From positions 102,068 through 166,067 of the forward strand of contig NZ_MEIR01000082.1 of the NCBI RefSeq assembly GCF_002777825.1: a DNA stretch of 64,000 bases, read 5' to 3'. A program made the position numbers and the translations under genes. The number at the start of each line of letters is the position of its first letter. Positions within the stretch are counted from its first letter, which is position 1. Of the stretch, positions 27,216-37,167 are shown one piece after another. This stretch comes from Snodgrassella alvi (GTDB lineage: Bacteria > Pseudomonadota > Gammaproteobacteria > Burkholderiales > Neisseriaceae). The notes under the pieces were generated by a model that had not been told where the DNA came from, ran no database searches, and was given only the letters and a program-made list of their open reading frames with translations.

Positions 27216-28139
27216 TTAATCAGCAGAAGCGGTATTCATCAGGCGCAGTACTTTCAAACGCCTGCTGGCAGCCTGATATTGCACCAGCCCGATAAAGCGC
27301 CCATTGGCAGCATAAATACGCAAGGGGCACATTGTGCCATAATTTTGCTCACAATGCACGGACACACCGTGTTGTAACTGCAAAATATCCTTATCTGTCA
27401 AGGTTACGGCCGGAAAATGTTGTACCAGTACATCACACGGTAACAGCCAGTTATCGCGTGCTGTTTCATCTATGCTACTGATGGCAGCCAATGAATGTGT
27501 TTCTTCAATCGCAAAGCCGGCGGTAGCAGTACGCCGTAAAGCGGTCAGATGCGCTACTGTGCCCATGTGTTTGGCCATATCTTCGGCGAGAGTACGGATA
27601 TAGGTTCCTTTGCTGCAACGCACATTTATTACCAGTCTGGGAAAGACAAATTCCAAAATATCGATCTGGTAAATAGTTACCTGCCGGCTTTTACGTTCTA
27701 TGGTGATACCGGCTCGGGCATATTCATACAGTGGTTTACCCTGATGTTTAATGGCAGAGTACATGGGCGGGGTTTGAGTAATTTCACCGCTAAAGGCTGC
27801 GATTGCTGCCTGTACCTGCGCCAGCGTAATATTGGTATCAGCAGTAGCCACAACTTCGCCCTCAGCATCGCCGGTACTGGTGGCTACTCCAAGCTGCAAA
27901 GTGGCTATATAAGCTTTGTCTGCATCCAGTAAATACTGGGCAAATTTGGTGGCTTCGCCAAAACATACGGGCAATAGGCCAGTAGCCAGCGGATCAAGTA
28001 CGCCAGTGTGCCCAGCCTTGGCGGCACCATACAGAAATCGCGCCCGCTGTAACGCGCTATTACTACTCATACCGCTGTCTTTATCCAGCAGCAGCACTCC
28101 ATTAAGGGCGCGTTTGCGCCGGCTAATCTGGTTATTCAT
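27216..28139 (-). CDS. truB: tRNA pseudouridine-55 synthase
   Basis: A 307-residue Tru[21 protein letters not shown], then [20 protein letters not shown] holds the catalytic Asp at residue 49. [16 protein letters not shown] and the C-terminal PUA-like part follow. It makes pseudouridine 55 in the T-loop of tRNAs. The start at 28139 ([10 protein letters not shown]) is chosen; the extension to 28193 lacks support. Upstream of rpsO, probably one transcript. Confidence 0.95.
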   Translation of the reverse strand: MNNQISRRKRALNGVLLLDKDSGMSSNSALQRARFLYGAAKAGHTGVLDPLATGLLPVCFGEATKFAQYLLDADKAYIATLQLGVATSTGDAEGEVVATADTNITLAQVQAAIAAFSGEITQTPPMYSAIKHQGKPLYEYARAGITIERKSRQVTIYQIDILEFVFPRLVINVRCSKGTYIRTLAEDMAKHMGTVAHLTALRRTATAGFAIEETHSLAAISSIDETARDNWLLPCDVLVQHFPAVTLTDKDILQLQHGVSVHCEQNYGTMCPLRIYAANGRFIGLVQYQAASRRLKVLRLMNTASAD

Positions 28140-28193
28140 AATGATTCTGATGTAATCCGGTTTCAGAGTAATTAAGCGTGCGCATAATAACAT

Positions 28194-28735
28194 GCTTTAA
28201 CCCATAGCTATGTCGTTAGGACTTTGCTAGCTAATATGATAGAAGCTTCTTACGCTAAAAAAGGCTAATTTTGCATATTAGTTTGTTTTCTTAATTTTAA
28301 TATGTCTTCTGTTATGCTGGCTCTAGGCCATATTAGTTGATTTTTACATTGATACTAATTCAGTTGGAAATGAATAATTGAAATTTATTATAAATTCTTG
28401 TGTATATATTGCATCTGGCAAAAATTAAGTCTTACGCAAATGCTTAGTTTAGAGTTACAATTATTTAAGTTTTACTGCTGGTACTGTACTGATATATCTG
28501 TCAGAATTACTGCCAGATATAATTACACTCAATCCTGACTAAAGCAGGCAATTAGCCTGCGTGATGAAAATATTCACATTGTTAAAAGAATTATTTGTCA
28601 TTTTCATTTAGGATGATGTTTACACTGGTATTGATTCTTTCCGGTGATTAATTTTTTGTTGTACCGGTCTGACTGTCTGATAACAGAAATAAACAGGCCA
28701 AACACTTCTATCTTTACTGATGAAAAGGGTTCATT
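28194..28735. other. divergent intergenic region truB / adhP
   Basis: 540 AT-rich bases. A small hairpin (GCAGGC / GCCTGC) lies near 28544-28560 without a T-run. Promoters for both genes must be here; no convincing operator was found. Confidence 0.4.
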
Positions 28736-29749
28736 ATGAAAGCAGCCGTAGTAACAAAAGATAAAAAAGTTGCCATTCAGGACAAAGCTGTACGTCCGCT
28801 GAAAGCCAATGAAGCGTTACTGAAAATGGAATGTTGCGGGGTTTGCCACACTGATTTGCATGTTAAGAATGCAGATTTTGGTGATGTTACTGGTGTTACT
28901 CTGGGACATGAAGGTATCGGGGTGGTTACTGCTGTAGGTGAAGATGTTACTTCTTTAAAAGTAGGCGACCGTGCTAGTGTTGCTTGGTTCTTTGAAGGCT
29001 GCGGCCATTGTGAATACTGTAATAGTGGCCGTGAGACATTCTGCCGTGAAGTTAAAAATGCCGGTTATACCGTAGATGGTGGTATGGCAGAAGAATGTAT
29101 TGTGGTTGCTGATTATGCTGTTAAAGTACCGGATGGTTTGAGTTCTGAGGCTGCCAGCAGCATTACCTGTGCTGGTGTAACTACTTACAAGGCTATCAAG
29201 GTATCTCATATTCAGCCTGGCCAGTGGATTGCAATTTACGGTTTGGGTGGTCTGGGTAATCTGGCTTTGCAATATGCCAAAAATGTCTTCAATGCTAAAG
29301 TGATTGCCATTGATGTAAATGATAAGCAACTGGAGCTGGCACGGGAAATGGGTGCAGATATGACTCTGAATCCTGCCAAAGAAAAAGTAGAAGAAATCAT
29401 TCAGGAAAAAGTGGGCGGCGCTTATGCAGCCGTTGTTACTGCGGTAGCCAAATCAGCATTTAATTCTGCTGTAGCTTCTGTACGCGCCGGAGGACGTATT
29501 GTTGCTGTAGCGTTGCCGGTAGATACTATGGATCTGAATATTCCACGTTTGGTGCTGGATGGTATTGAGGTGGTTGGCTCTCTGGTAGGTACACGTGAAG
29601 ATTTGCGTGAAGCATTCCAGTTTGGTGCGGAAGGTAAAGTGGTACCAAAAGTAACCTTGCGTCCTCTGGAAGACATCAATGATATTTTTGATGAAATGAC
29701 TGCCGGCAAATTCACTGGTCGTATGGTAATTGATTTCAAAAATGCCTGA
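28736..29749 (+). CDS. adhP: zinc-dependent alcohol dehydrogenase, AdhP type
   Basis: A 337-residue medium-chain dehydrogenase. Catalytic zinc ligands C37 (GVCHTD) and H58 with E59 (GHEG), structural zinc cysteines C89, C92, C95, C103 ([15 protein letters not shown]), and the NAD-binding [11 protein letters not shown] loop (about 169) are all present. It interconverts ethanol and acetaldehyde or similar substrates with NAD. Preceded by GAAAAGGG and followed by a strong terminator. Monocistronic. Possible role in fermentation or ethanol use. Confidence 0.95.
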   Translation: MKAAVVTKDKKVAIQDKAVRPLKANEALLKMECCGVCHTDLHVKNADFGDVTGVTLGHEGIGVVTAVGEDVTSLKVGDRASVAWFFEGCGHCEYCNSGRETFCREVKNAGYTVDGGMAEECIVVADYAVKVPDGLSSEAASSITCAGVTTYKAIKVSHIQPGQWIAIYGLGGLGNLALQYAKNVFNAKVIAIDVNDKQLELAREMGADMTLNPAKEKVEEIIQEKVGGAYAAVVTAVAKSAFNSAVASVRAGGRIVAVALPVDTMDLNIPRLVLDGIEVVGSLVGTREDLREAFQFGAEGKVVPKVTLRPLEDINDIFDEMTAGKFTGRMVIDFKNA

Positions 29750-29765
29750 TTTTTAGCTAATCAGC

Positions 29766-29796
29766 AAAAAAGCCATAGTTTGACTATGGCTTTTTT
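29766..29796. terminator. bidirectional terminator between adhP and nagZ
   Basis: Eight-base stem GCCATAGT / ACTATGGC, three-base loop, with six A before and six T after. It serves both convergent genes. Confidence 0.95.
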
Positions 29797-29816
29797 GTTA
29801 ATAGGAAATATGGTCA

Positions 29817-30914
29817 TTAACAGGCTTCCCCTACCTGTACACCATTAAAAGTATCCTGAGCAGAAGCAAGGCTGGCTACCAACTGCTGTGCTGCCTGAAA
29901 TTCAGGCGTTTGCATACTGGCAGCGTATTGTGCTGCTGTACCGTGGCCTGCAATCATTTGCCAGCGCTGTGCCAGCCGGCTGGTATTCGGCCAGACAAAA
30001 CCGTCCAGTAAGTTATCTACCCAGTCTGGCTTGTTGCATACCAGTGCAATATCACAACCAGCGGCAAATGCATGCGCTGCACGCTGTTTAATATTGCCGG
30101 CGCTACTGGCACCTTCCATTGTTAGGTCATCAGAAAAAATCACGCCATCAAACTGCATTTTATCGCGCAGAACTTCTTCCAGCCAAATAGTGGAAAATCC
30201 GGCCGGTTCGGTTGGGTCAATTTTCGGATATACAACATGTGCCGGCATTAGTGCCGGCATGCCATGATGAATCAAATCATTGAATGGCTGAATATCATCA
30301 GCCCATAATTCTTCCCAGCTGCGTTTATCCTCAGGTAAAGTCAGATGGCTGTCGCCACTGGCAGCACCGTGTCCGGGGAAATGCTTACCACAGCAAGCCA
30401 TGCCGCCACGTGCCAAACCACGCTGCACGGCAGTTGCCAGAGCGCTGACTACGGCTGGCTGCTGATGAAAACTGCGATTTCCGATAACAGCACATTCTCC
30501 CCAGTCTAAATCTAGCACAGGTGTGAATGACAAATCTATACCGCATGCGCGTAATTCAGTAGCCAGTACCCAGCCTACTGTTTCAGCCATTTTATCGGCC
30601 ATTGCTGCGCCATGCTGTTCCCAGCACTGCCCCAAAGTACGCATTGCCGGTAAGCGGGTAAATTCTGGAATAAAGCGTTGTACTCTTCCACCTTCATGAT
30701 CAACAGCCACTATCAGCTCAGGAGTTCGTAGCGCTTTGATTTCTGCAACCAGCTTAGATAGTTGCGCGCGGGATTGGTAGTTGCGCCGAAATAGAATTAC
30801 GCCACCAATTGCCGGATGGCATAAACGTTCACGTTCTGCGATACTGAGATGAAACTCTGCTACATCAGCCATAACTGGGCCACGAGCTAATGCTTTCGGT
30901 TGTGCTGACAACAT
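29817..30914 (-). CDS. nagZ: beta-N-acetylhexosaminidase (muropeptide recycling)
   Basis: A 365-residue cytosolic glycoside hydrolase family 3 enzyme. KHFPGHGAASGDSHLTLP is the NagZ hallmark that carries the catalytic His/Asp loop, and the nucleophile Asp lies in FSDDLTMEGAS. AVDHEGGRVQRF is the substrate-binding strand. It removes GlcNAc from 1,6-anhydro muropeptides. It works in the same recycling route as Mpl. Single gene. Confidence 0.95.
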   Translation of the reverse strand: MLSAQPKALARGPVMADVAEFHLSIAERERLCHPAIGGVILFRRNYQSRAQLSKLVAEIKALRTPELIVAVDHEGGRVQRFIPEFTRLPAMRTLGQCWEQHGAAMADKMAETVGWVLATELRACGIDLSFTPVLDLDWGECAVIGNRSFHQQPAVVSALATAVQRGLARGGMACCGKHFPGHGAASGDSHLTLPEDKRSWEELWADDIQPFNDLIHHGMPALMPAHVVYPKIDPTEPAGFSTIWLEEVLRDKMQFDGVIFSDDLTMEGASSAGNIKQRAAHAFAAGCDIALVCNKPDWVDNLLDGFVWPNTSRLAQRWQMIAGHGTAAQYAASMQTPEFQAAQQLVASLASAQDTFNGVQVGEAC

Positions 30915-31098
30915 AGATTTATTCCAGAAAATATTAAATGAATTAACTGTCTAGCCAGATTGAATGTCGATTTCTCACCACGATTAAGCAATTGTGTACA
31001 GAAAAACAGCATTAAAGTGTGAATTATCTGCCTGATTCAACCTAAACACTCAGATCAGCGATAATAGATTGCAATCTAACTATCTATTATGCTGCGTA

Positions 31099-32580
31099 TC
31101 ATGGCAGTATCAAGGCAATAAACAGTGTGTTACTGGCACGTCTGATTAACAGCGGTACGCTTTTACCACTAGCTTCTAACGCCTGCTCAAAATCATTTTC
31201 ATCATGCACCAGTTTTTGCCCAACAGCCACGATGATATCACCACGGCGTAAATCTACCTGTGCAGCCAGTCCACTAACTTCTTCTATTACCAGTCCCTTT
31301 GTTGTTGCCCGTAAACTCAGACCAAGATGCTTCTCGGTAAAATTGATACCATCATTTGGCACAATAGAACTGGTAGCACTGGATGGACTGGCGATGGCTG
31401 GAGACATATCATCCAGTACAACTGTGATTTCTTCTTTTTTGCCTTTGCGCCAGATACCCAGAATAATCTGTTTACCCGGTTGCAGTAGACCAACTTTGAC
31501 CGGTAAATCACTAGAGCTATCCAGCTTTTCACCGTTTATACTTTCTACAATATCGCCTGTTAACAAGCCGGCCTTGGCTGCTGGACCACCAGCAATCACC
31601 TGAGTAATCAGGGCACCATGAGCCTTATCTAAACCAAAAGATTTCGCCAGATTATAGTTAACCTCCTGAATGACTACGCCCAGACGGCCACGCTGTACTT
31701 TACCTGTTGTTTTCAACTGTTCAGCCACATTCATGGCCACATCAATCGGAATCGCAAAGGAAATACCCATAAATCCGCCACTGCGACTGTATATCTGTGA
31801 ATTAATCCCGACTACCTGCCCTTTCAGATTAAACAGTGGCCCACCCGAATTGCCCGGATTGATGGCCACATCAGTCTGGATAAACGGGGTGTAATTTTCT
31901 TCTGGCAGGCTGCGCCCTTTAGCAGAAACAATACCGGCAGTCACGCTGTTATCAAAACCAAACGGTGCCCCGATTGCAGCCACCCATTCCCCTACTTTCA
32001 GGTCTTTGGGATTTCCCGGCTGCACTACGGGTAATCCATCGGCACTGATTTTTAATAATGCAACATCAGACTGGGTATCAGCACCAATCAGTTTGGCCTG
32101 AAATTCACGTTTATCATTCAGTAATACCTTGATGTTGTTCATGCCATTGACGACATGGGTATTGGTGAGGATATAGCCGTCTTTGCTGATGATGAAACCG
32201 GAACCAAAATTGAATTCATCATCATTTGCCTGCGGTGTTTGCGGCACCTTAGGTAAAAGATATTTGAAGTATTCGTAAAATGGATCGTTATCAGGCAAAG
32301 CATCGGAGCTGATTTCGCTGTCACCATCAATATTGCGATTGTCACGCGTTGCCTGAATATTCACTACCGCCGGCCCCTGCTGGTCAACCAACTGGGTAAA
32401 ATCAGGCAATAACATGGCTACCTGATTGTTATTGCCATCAGTGCCAGCGGGTATTTCCTTTACAAAACCCTGATTGGAATTTCCTTTACCAAACCAGTGT
32501 TGTAACCTGTCACAACCAGCCGTCACTAATAGCAATGACATCATTGCCGTCAACGTATATTTGCGATTTATCCGCATCAA
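31099..32580 (-). CDS. DegP/HtrA-family periplasmic serine protease with a lipoprotein signal
   Basis: A 493-residue protease with a catalytic triad H142 (TNTHVVNG), D172 (TQSDVALLKI) and S245 (NPGNSGGPLF), then two PDZ domains (about 290-390 and 410-490). Such enzymes degrade or refold misfolded envelope proteins. Unlike typical DegP, the N-terminus MMRINRKYTL then TAMMSLLLVTAGCDRLQHWF has a lipobox (VTAGC, C23), so the mature protein is likely lipidated and membrane-anchored. A flexible spacer (24-60) precedes the protease. Monocistronic. Confidence 0.92.
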   Translation of the reverse strand: MMRINRKYTLTAMMSLLLVTAGCDRLQHWFGKGNSNQGFVKEIPAGTDGNNNQVAMLLPDFTQLVDQQGPAVVNIQATRDNRNIDGDSEISSDALPDNDPFYEYFKYLLPKVPQTPQANDDEFNFGSGFIISKDGYILTNTHVVNGMNNIKVLLNDKREFQAKLIGADTQSDVALLKISADGLPVVQPGNPKDLKVGEWVAAIGAPFGFDNSVTAGIVSAKGRSLPEENYTPFIQTDVAINPGNSGGPLFNLKGQVVGINSQIYSRSGGFMGISFAIPIDVAMNVAEQLKTTGKVQRGRLGVVIQEVNYNLAKSFGLDKAHGALITQVIAGGPAAKAGLLTGDIVESINGEKLDSSSDLPVKVGLLQPGKQIILGIWRKGKKEEITVVLDDMSPAIASPSSATSSIVPNDGINFTEKHLGLSLRATTKGLVIEEVSGLAAQVDLRRGDIIVAVGQKLVHDENDFEQALEASGKSVPLLIRRASNTLFIALILP

Positions 32581-32657
32581 CTACCCTATCTTGTTTGTTT
32601 TCTTACACAAGCAGTTATCAATAATATTGTATCGAAAAGAGGTGTTAAATTACACAA

Positions 32658-33299
32658 TCACACAGTTAAAATTGTCTTTGCCGGATATTCGCACAAATCG
32701 TTAATTAAGCAGCGCTCGCACGCAGGTTTACGCGCCTTACATATATAACGCCCATGTAAAATCAGCCAGTGGTGCGCATCTACTCTGAATTGTTTGGGTA
32801 CCACCTGCATTAATTTATCCTCAACTTCTCGCACGGTTTTTCCCGGTGCAAGGCCAGTGCGGTTACATACCCGGAAAATATGGGTATCAACTGCAATCGT
32901 TGGCTGGCCAAATGCCGTATTCAGCACCACATTGGCGGTTTTGCGCCCAACACCGGGCAAGGCCTCCAACTGCTCCCGGGTTCGCGGCACTTCACCATCA
33001 TACTGCTGCACCAGAATCTGGCAGGTTTCCAACACATGTTTGGCTTTGGTTTTGTATAAACCAATAGTGCGAATAGAATCCATGATTTTATCCATACCTA
33101 AGGCCAGCATAGCTTCTGCCGTTGGTGCTAGCTGAAACAGAGGCACAGTGCATTTATTCACAGACACATCCGTGGCCTGGGCTGAGAGCATCACTGCAAT
33201 TAATAATTCAAATGGCGAGTGGTATATCAGCTCTGTGGTCGGATGCGGACAGGCAGTCTGCAAACGAGTAAAAATTTCCTTGCGTTTATGTGCATTCAT
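32658..33299 (-). CDS. nth: endonuclease III
   Basis: A 213-residue DNA glycosylase/AP lyase for oxidised pyrimidines. The helix-hairpin-helix LPGVGRKTANVVL carries the catalytic Lys at 120, and D138 is in IAVDTH, both at the E. coli positions. The 4Fe-4S cluster cysteines are C187, C194, C197, C203. It acts in base excision repair. 12 bp separate its start from the end of the nuclease gene upstream on the same strand. Confidence 0.97.
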   Translation of the reverse strand: MNAHKRKEIFTRLQTACPHPTTELIYHSPFELLIAVMLSAQATDVSVNKCTVPLFQLAPTAEAMLALGMDKIMDSIRTIGLYKTKAKHVLETCQILVQQYDGEVPRTREQLEALPGVGRKTANVVLNTAFGQPTIAVDTHIFRVCNRTGLAPGKTVREVEDKLMQVVPKQFRVDAHHWLILHGRYICKARKPACERCLINDLCEYPAKTILTV

Positions 33300-33311
33300 G
33301 AGATTTGACTA

Positions 33312-33965
33312 TTATTTGTTTTTTTGTTGCTGACGAAACTGCCAGGGTGCAATTGCTCGCGCATTGTGCCACAAACCAAGGCGTTTTTGGCGTGCCTGAA
33401 GCTGGGCATCTTGATAACGGCTAAAACCTAAACGATCCTGCTGTTTTTTGGCAATCGAGGCATAATGCCAAGCATGGCCTTGTTGCACCATCCATAAATT
33501 AATATCTACATTATTCAGCATAATTTGGCCAACTTCACGCTGATACTGGTCGACGGCAACAACATTGACAACCACCGGCTTGCCTTCAATGCGTGCCTTT
33601 AAGGCGTCACGACTGGCAATCCCGTAGGCCTGTTTGATTTCTGGTGCGTCTATACTAGCCAGACGCACTTTATGCATGTGTCCATCCCTGTCCCTGATAT
33701 GTACTGTATCTCCATCATGCACGCTATCAACGCTACCAGAATATTGTCCTTTACTGGCTGCTGCCCATTTTGTACCTCTGTTACCTGCTGGTCTGCCATT
33801 GAAAATGTCCTGCACAGAACGCACTATGCTATCGGCTTTATAGATCCAGTTTTCTAATGGCGCAATCATGCTGTCCGGTAACCAGACTTTAGCTATCGTC
33901 AGACTAACTGCTATCCACAATAGAATTTTACGCCATTTGGTCAAAATTTTTTGCCTTTTATGCAT
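33312..33965 (-). CDS. thermonuclease-family (SNase-like) protein, membrane anchored
   Basis: A 217-residue protein with an N-terminal hydrophobic segment (ILLWIAVSLTIAKVWL, about 13-28) acting as anchor or signal. An SNase domain follows (about 75-195). GSVDSVHDGDTVHIRD, RLASIDAPEI and DQYQREVGQIML provide the Ca2+ and phosphate-binding residues, but the usual Arg of QPYG is changed (QAYG). HAWHYASIAK follows. Likely exported and cleaving nucleic acid in the periplasm. Immediately upstream of nth. Confidence 0.85.
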   Translation of the reverse strand: MHKRQKILTKWRKILLWIAVSLTIAKVWLPDSMIAPLENWIYKADSIVRSVQDIFNGRPAGNRGTKWAAASKGQYSGSVDSVHDGDTVHIRDRDGHMHKVRLASIDAPEIKQAYGIASRDALKARIEGKPVVVNVVAVDQYQREVGQIMLNNVDINLWMVQQGHAWHYASIAKKQQDRLGFSRYQDAQLQARQKRLGLWHNARAIAPWQFRQQQKNK

Positions 33966-34065
33966 TTATCAAAAAACCATATCTTGAATATGTTTGGCCA
34001 AATTAACAGGCTGCCACCAGTTGTTGCCGACTATGCTGCCAACAGGACAGGTACTTCAAACAACA

Positions 34066-34099
34066 GCAGCCAGTCACCCTTTTTAAGGCAACTGGCTGC
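34066..34099 (-). terminator. terminator after rpiA
   Basis: Stem GCAGCCAGT / ACTGGCTGC with a 16-base loop, followed on the minus strand by TGTTGTTTG. Moderate T-tract. Confidence 0.55.
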
Positions 34100-34146
34100 G
34101 CAGATATTAATCCAAACTATTATTACACACTTCTGCCGCAGCAAAT

Positions 34147-34815
34147 TCAGACTTTGGCCGTTAATACCTGAACGCCACTGCTGCAACCAAGCACCAGCAA
34201 ATCAGCTGCGTGATGGGTAAACAAACCATTGTCTACCACGCCAGGTATACTGTTAATCGCATCTTCCATTTTAATCGGTTCGTTCAGATTCAGATGAGCC
34301 ACATCCAGAATCTGATTGCCATTATCGGTGGTAAAACCCAAACGCAACTCCGGCTCACCGCCCAGTTTCAACAGCCTGCGAGCTACCAGTGAACGTGCAT
34401 TTGGCCTGACCTCTACCGGCAGCGGAACATGACCAAGGCGGCTAGTGTACTTGCTTTCATCGGCAATACAAATGAATTTTTCAGCAGAGCTGGCCACAAT
34501 TTTTTCATTTAACAATGCGCCACCGCCGCCTTTAATCATTTGCAATAAATGATTAATTTCGTCTGCGCCATCAATATACAAGGGCAAGCCATTGACTTCA
34601 TTTAGAGTTACTTCAGGAATACCAAAGCTTTTCAGCGCTTCACTGGTCTGGACAGAAGTGGAAACCGCACCTTTGATTCTTTTTCTGCTTTGCGCCAGTG
34701 CTTCAATAAAGAAACGTACAGTCGAACCAGTACCCACCCCTAAATATTCGTTTTCCTGTACATATTCCACTGCTTTTTCAGCGGCCTGACGCTTCAGCTC
34801 ATCTTGTGCTGTCAT
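34147..34815 (-). CDS. rpiA: ribose-5-phosphate isomerase A
   Basis: A 222-residue enzyme of the pentose phosphate pathway, interconverting ribose-5-P and ribulose-5-[16 protein letters not shown] (substrate loop), [10 protein letters not shown] and [13 protein letters not shown] (active site with Asp, Glu, Lys) are diagnostic. The start at 34815 is chosen because AAGGAG sits 8 bases upstream; an in-frame ATG at 34851 lacks that. Single gene. Confidence 0.97.
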   Translation of the reverse strand: MTAQDELKRQAAEKAVEYVQENEYLGVGTGSTVRFFIEALAQSRKRIKGAVSTSVQTSEALKSFGIPEVTLNEVNGLPLYIDGADEINHLLQMIKGGGGALLNEKIVASSAEKFICIADESKYTSRLGHVPLPVEVRPNARSLVARRLLKLGGEPELRLGFTTDNGNQILDVAHLNLNEPIKMEDAINSIPGVVDNGLFTHHAADLLVLGCSSGVQVLTAKV

Positions 34816-34897
34816 ACTTACTGCTCCTTCTTTACTCTGTTTAGTATTCAAACAATATTTATCTGCATAAAAAATTATAGCTCAAGCGCATATCAGA

Positions 34898-35380
34898 TTA
34901 AACTGCTGTCAGTAATACAATGGCCTGAGCTTCAATAGCTTCTTCCCGTCCCAGATAACCTAATTTCTCATTGGTTTTCCCCTTAATATTCACCGCTTCA
35001 AGGGGCAAATTCAGATCGGAAGCAATGTGCATTCGCATCTGGTCTATATAAGGACGCAATTTTGGCTGCTGAGCAATCACCGTACTATCGACATTGACTA
35101 CCCGCCAGCCAGCAGCCTGTACAGCAGCATAAGCACCACGCAACAGCTCACGGCTGTCTGCGTCTTTATTCGCAGCTGCGGTATCTGGATAAAGTTTACC
35201 GATGTCGCCTAAAGCCGCTGCACCCAGCAATGCATCGGTAATGGCATGCAATAGCGCATCGGCATCAGAATGACCAAGCAAGCCTTTATTAAAGGGAATA
35301 TTTACCCCGCCCAGTAACAGCGGCCTGCCAGCTACAAGCTGATGCACATCATAGCCCTGTCCGATTCTTATCGAATTCAT
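34898..35380 (-). CDS. ispF: 2-C-methyl-D-erythritol 2,4-cyclodiphosphate synthase
   Basis: A 160-residue enzyme of the non-mevalonate isoprenoid pathway. [10 protein letters not shown] supplies the Asp and His zinc ligands (D10, H12 region) and [19 protein letters not shown] the third His. A terminal [17 protein letters not shown] is typical. Start overlaps the ispD stop by 4 bp, giving translational coupling. Last gene of the dnaQ-ispD-ispF transcript. Confidence 0.97.
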   Translation of the reverse strand: MNSIRIGQGYDVHQLVAGRPLLLGGVNIPFNKGLLGHSDADALLHAITDALLGAAALGDIGKLYPDTAAANKDADSRELLRGAYAAVQAAGWRVVNVDSTVIAQQPKLRPYIDQMRMHIASDLNLPLEAVNIKGKTNEKLGYLGREEAIEAQAIVLLTAV

Positions 35381-36084
35381 TCAACGGTTTCCTGCTGTAA
35401 AAAATAGGTGGCTAATAAAGCATCCTGTGCGCTGGTTAATTTCAGGTTACAGACATCACCTGGTATCAGCAGCGGCGCCAGACCAAGTGCTTCCACAGCG
35501 GAAGATTCATCTGTTATCACATCAAGATCCGCCTGTGTTAGTGCTCTAGCCAAAATACCGGCACGGAACATTTGTGGTGTTTGCGCCTGCCACAAACCTG
35601 CTCTACTCACCGTACAGCATACATGCTGTGCTGCATCAGCCTGCTTCAGGGTATCGGCTACTGGCAGCGCCAGCAACCCGCCTACGGTATGATTGTGTAC
35701 GGCGGCAAGCAGACGCTGTACCGAATCAGCACTCACACAACAACGTGCAGCATCATGTACCAGTAGCCAGTCATTATCTTGTAAGCCAAACTGCTGCTGT
35801 GCATACGTAATACCGTTGCGCACAGTCTGCGCACGCGTAGCACCGCCACAACGCAGAATATGGACATTCGGCGGTAACGCTGCTGCTGGATAGATGGCAT
35901 CAATATATTCATCCTGTTCAGAAACCACAATCAGCAGTAAATCAATTGCACTGATTTGTGCTAGCCGCGACACGGTATGTTCTAAAACAGTTTTACCAGC
36001 CAGATTAACATACTGTTTCGGACAAGCAGCACCAAAGCGTGCACCGATACCGGCTGCTGGAATCAGCACCACATGGCGAGTCAT
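35377..36084 (-). CDS. ispD: 2-C-methyl-D-erythritol 4-phosphate cytidylyltransferase
   Basis: A 235-residue nucleotidyltransferase of the MEP pathway. [19 protein letters not shown] is the CTP-binding loop with conserved Arg and Lys, VHDAARCCV the metal/substrate strand, and [12 protein letters not shown] near the C-terminus. It overlaps both dnaQ upstream (4 bp) and ispF downstream (4 bp). Confidence 0.97.
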   Translation of the reverse strand: MTRHVVLIPAAGIGARFGAACPKQYVNLAGKTVLEHTVSRLAQISAIDLLLIVVSEQDEYIDAIYPAAALPPNVHILRCGGATRAQTVRNGITYAQQQFGLQDNDWLLVHDAARCCVSADSVQRLLAAVHNHTVGGLLALPVADTLKQADAAQHVCCTVSRAGLWQAQTPQMFRAGILARALTQADLDVITDESSAVEALGLAPLLIPGDVCNLKLTSAQDALLATYFLQQETVE

Positions 36085-36821
36085 GCAGATTTATCCTCAG
36101 TATCCTGTTGCCACTGCCGCCAGACACAGGGCGCGCCAACAATTTTGTCCAACGCCTGCAAATAGGCTTCATGCTCAGCCAGCTCTTCGCTGCTGGGTGT
36201 GACTACTGGTAGTGCTGCGTGTTTAATCTGATACTGGCTGCCGGCTGCCTGATTATTGCAGGCAGTGGTTGTAGCCATCAGTTCATCCACCAGACTGAAC
36301 TGGCTACGCGTCATGGCCAGATAAACTTCACCCAGTAGTTCACAGTCAATCAGAGCACCATGCAGTACACGCTTGCTGCGGTCAACTTCCAGACGCGTAC
36401 ACAATGCATCCAGCGAATTCTTCTGCCCCGGATATCTGTCCCGTGCCATTTTGAGGGTATCAGTGATATCACTGGTAATAGTTCTAGTTTTGGGCATTCC
36501 CAGACGGCCAAACTCCATATCCAGAAAACCTTCATCAAACGAGGCATTATGAATAATCAGCTCGGAACCACGTATATAATCAGCAATCTGCTGCGCTACT
36601 TCAGCAAATACTGGTGCATTCATTTCGTGCAGCTTTTCCAGCGTAATCCCGTGCACAGCCACAGCCTCCTCCGGGATATCACGCTCAGGATTAACATACA
36701 GATGCAAGTTGTTACCAGTAAGACGCCGGTCTATCATTTCCACGCCGGCAAACTCAATCAGACGATCGCCATTGCTTGCCGACAGGCCAGTAGTTTCAGT
36801 ATCGAGAATAATTTGACGCAT
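36081..36821 (-). CDS. dnaQ: DNA polymerase III epsilon subunit (proofreading exonuclease)
   Basis: A 246-residue DEDDh exonuclease. D7 and E9 in LDTETTGL, Asp in HNASFDEGFL, and His and Asp in HGALIDCELL form the active site. The C-terminal tail (about 190-246) corresponds to the segment that binds the polymerase alpha subunit. First gene of the dnaQ-ispD-ispF operon, an unusual pairing of replication with isoprenoid synthesis. Confidence 0.95.
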   Translation of the reverse strand: MRQIILDTETTGLSASNGDRLIEFAGVEMIDRRLTGNNLHLYVNPERDIPEEAVAVHGITLEKLHEMNAPVFAEVAQQIADYIRGSELIIHNASFDEGFLDMEFGRLGMPKTRTITSDITDTLKMARDRYPGQKNSLDALCTRLEVDRSKRVLHGALIDCELLGEVYLAMTRSQFSLVDELMATTTACNNQAAGSQYQIKHAALPVVTPSSEELAEHEAYLQALDKIVGAPCVWRQWQQDTEDKSA

Positions 36822-37117
36822 ATTGATGCTATAAGCGGTTGAATACCGCAGACCTAAAACAACGATAATACTAAAAATCTATTACTGCGCATACCTGCCG
36901 GTAACAGGCAGCAGCAGATTTACTTTTCCACCCAGCCGGACTTATCGCAGTAACAGGCTGCATAATCACGAAAGTGGAATTTTAGCAGCATACGCAGGTA
37001 AAATCAGCGCATTTTCCAGATAAACGTCATATTAGCGACTAACTAACAACCATAGCCCTATTTTTATTACTATTAAAATCAAATGTATAAATACAAATCG
37101 GTGTTATTTTAATAAAT
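36822..37117. other. intergenic region upstream of dnaQ
   Basis: About 300 bp with the dnaQ promoter; no gene or hairpin of note. It leads into the Fur-boxed sRNA locus. Confidence 0.4.
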
Positions 37118-37136
37118 AATAATAACTATCATTTGC
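37118..37136 (+). promoter_or_regulatory. putative Fur box
   Basis: AATAATAACTATCATTTGC matches 13 of 19 positions of the classic Fur consensus. It overlaps the -35 of the promoter at 37133, where a bound repressor would block RNA polymerase. Confidence 0.6.
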
Positions 37137-37161
37137 AATTAGAAACCAATTTGTTTATGAT
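37133..37161 (+). promoter_or_regulatory. sigma-70 promoter of the sRNA locus
   Basis: TTGCAA (37133-37138) and TATGAT (37156-37161) are separated by exactly 17 bases. Expected transcription start near 37168. Confidence 0.65.
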
Positions 37162-37167
37162 GCACTT

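Noticed and set aside
28544..28562. Terminator in the truB-adhP gap
   Set aside because: The GCAGGC/GCCTGC hairpin has no T-run on either strand and no gene ends nearby.
35572..36202. Long plus-strand frames opposite ispD and dnaQ
   Set aside because: They lie fully antisense to well-conserved genes and show no homology-like motifs.
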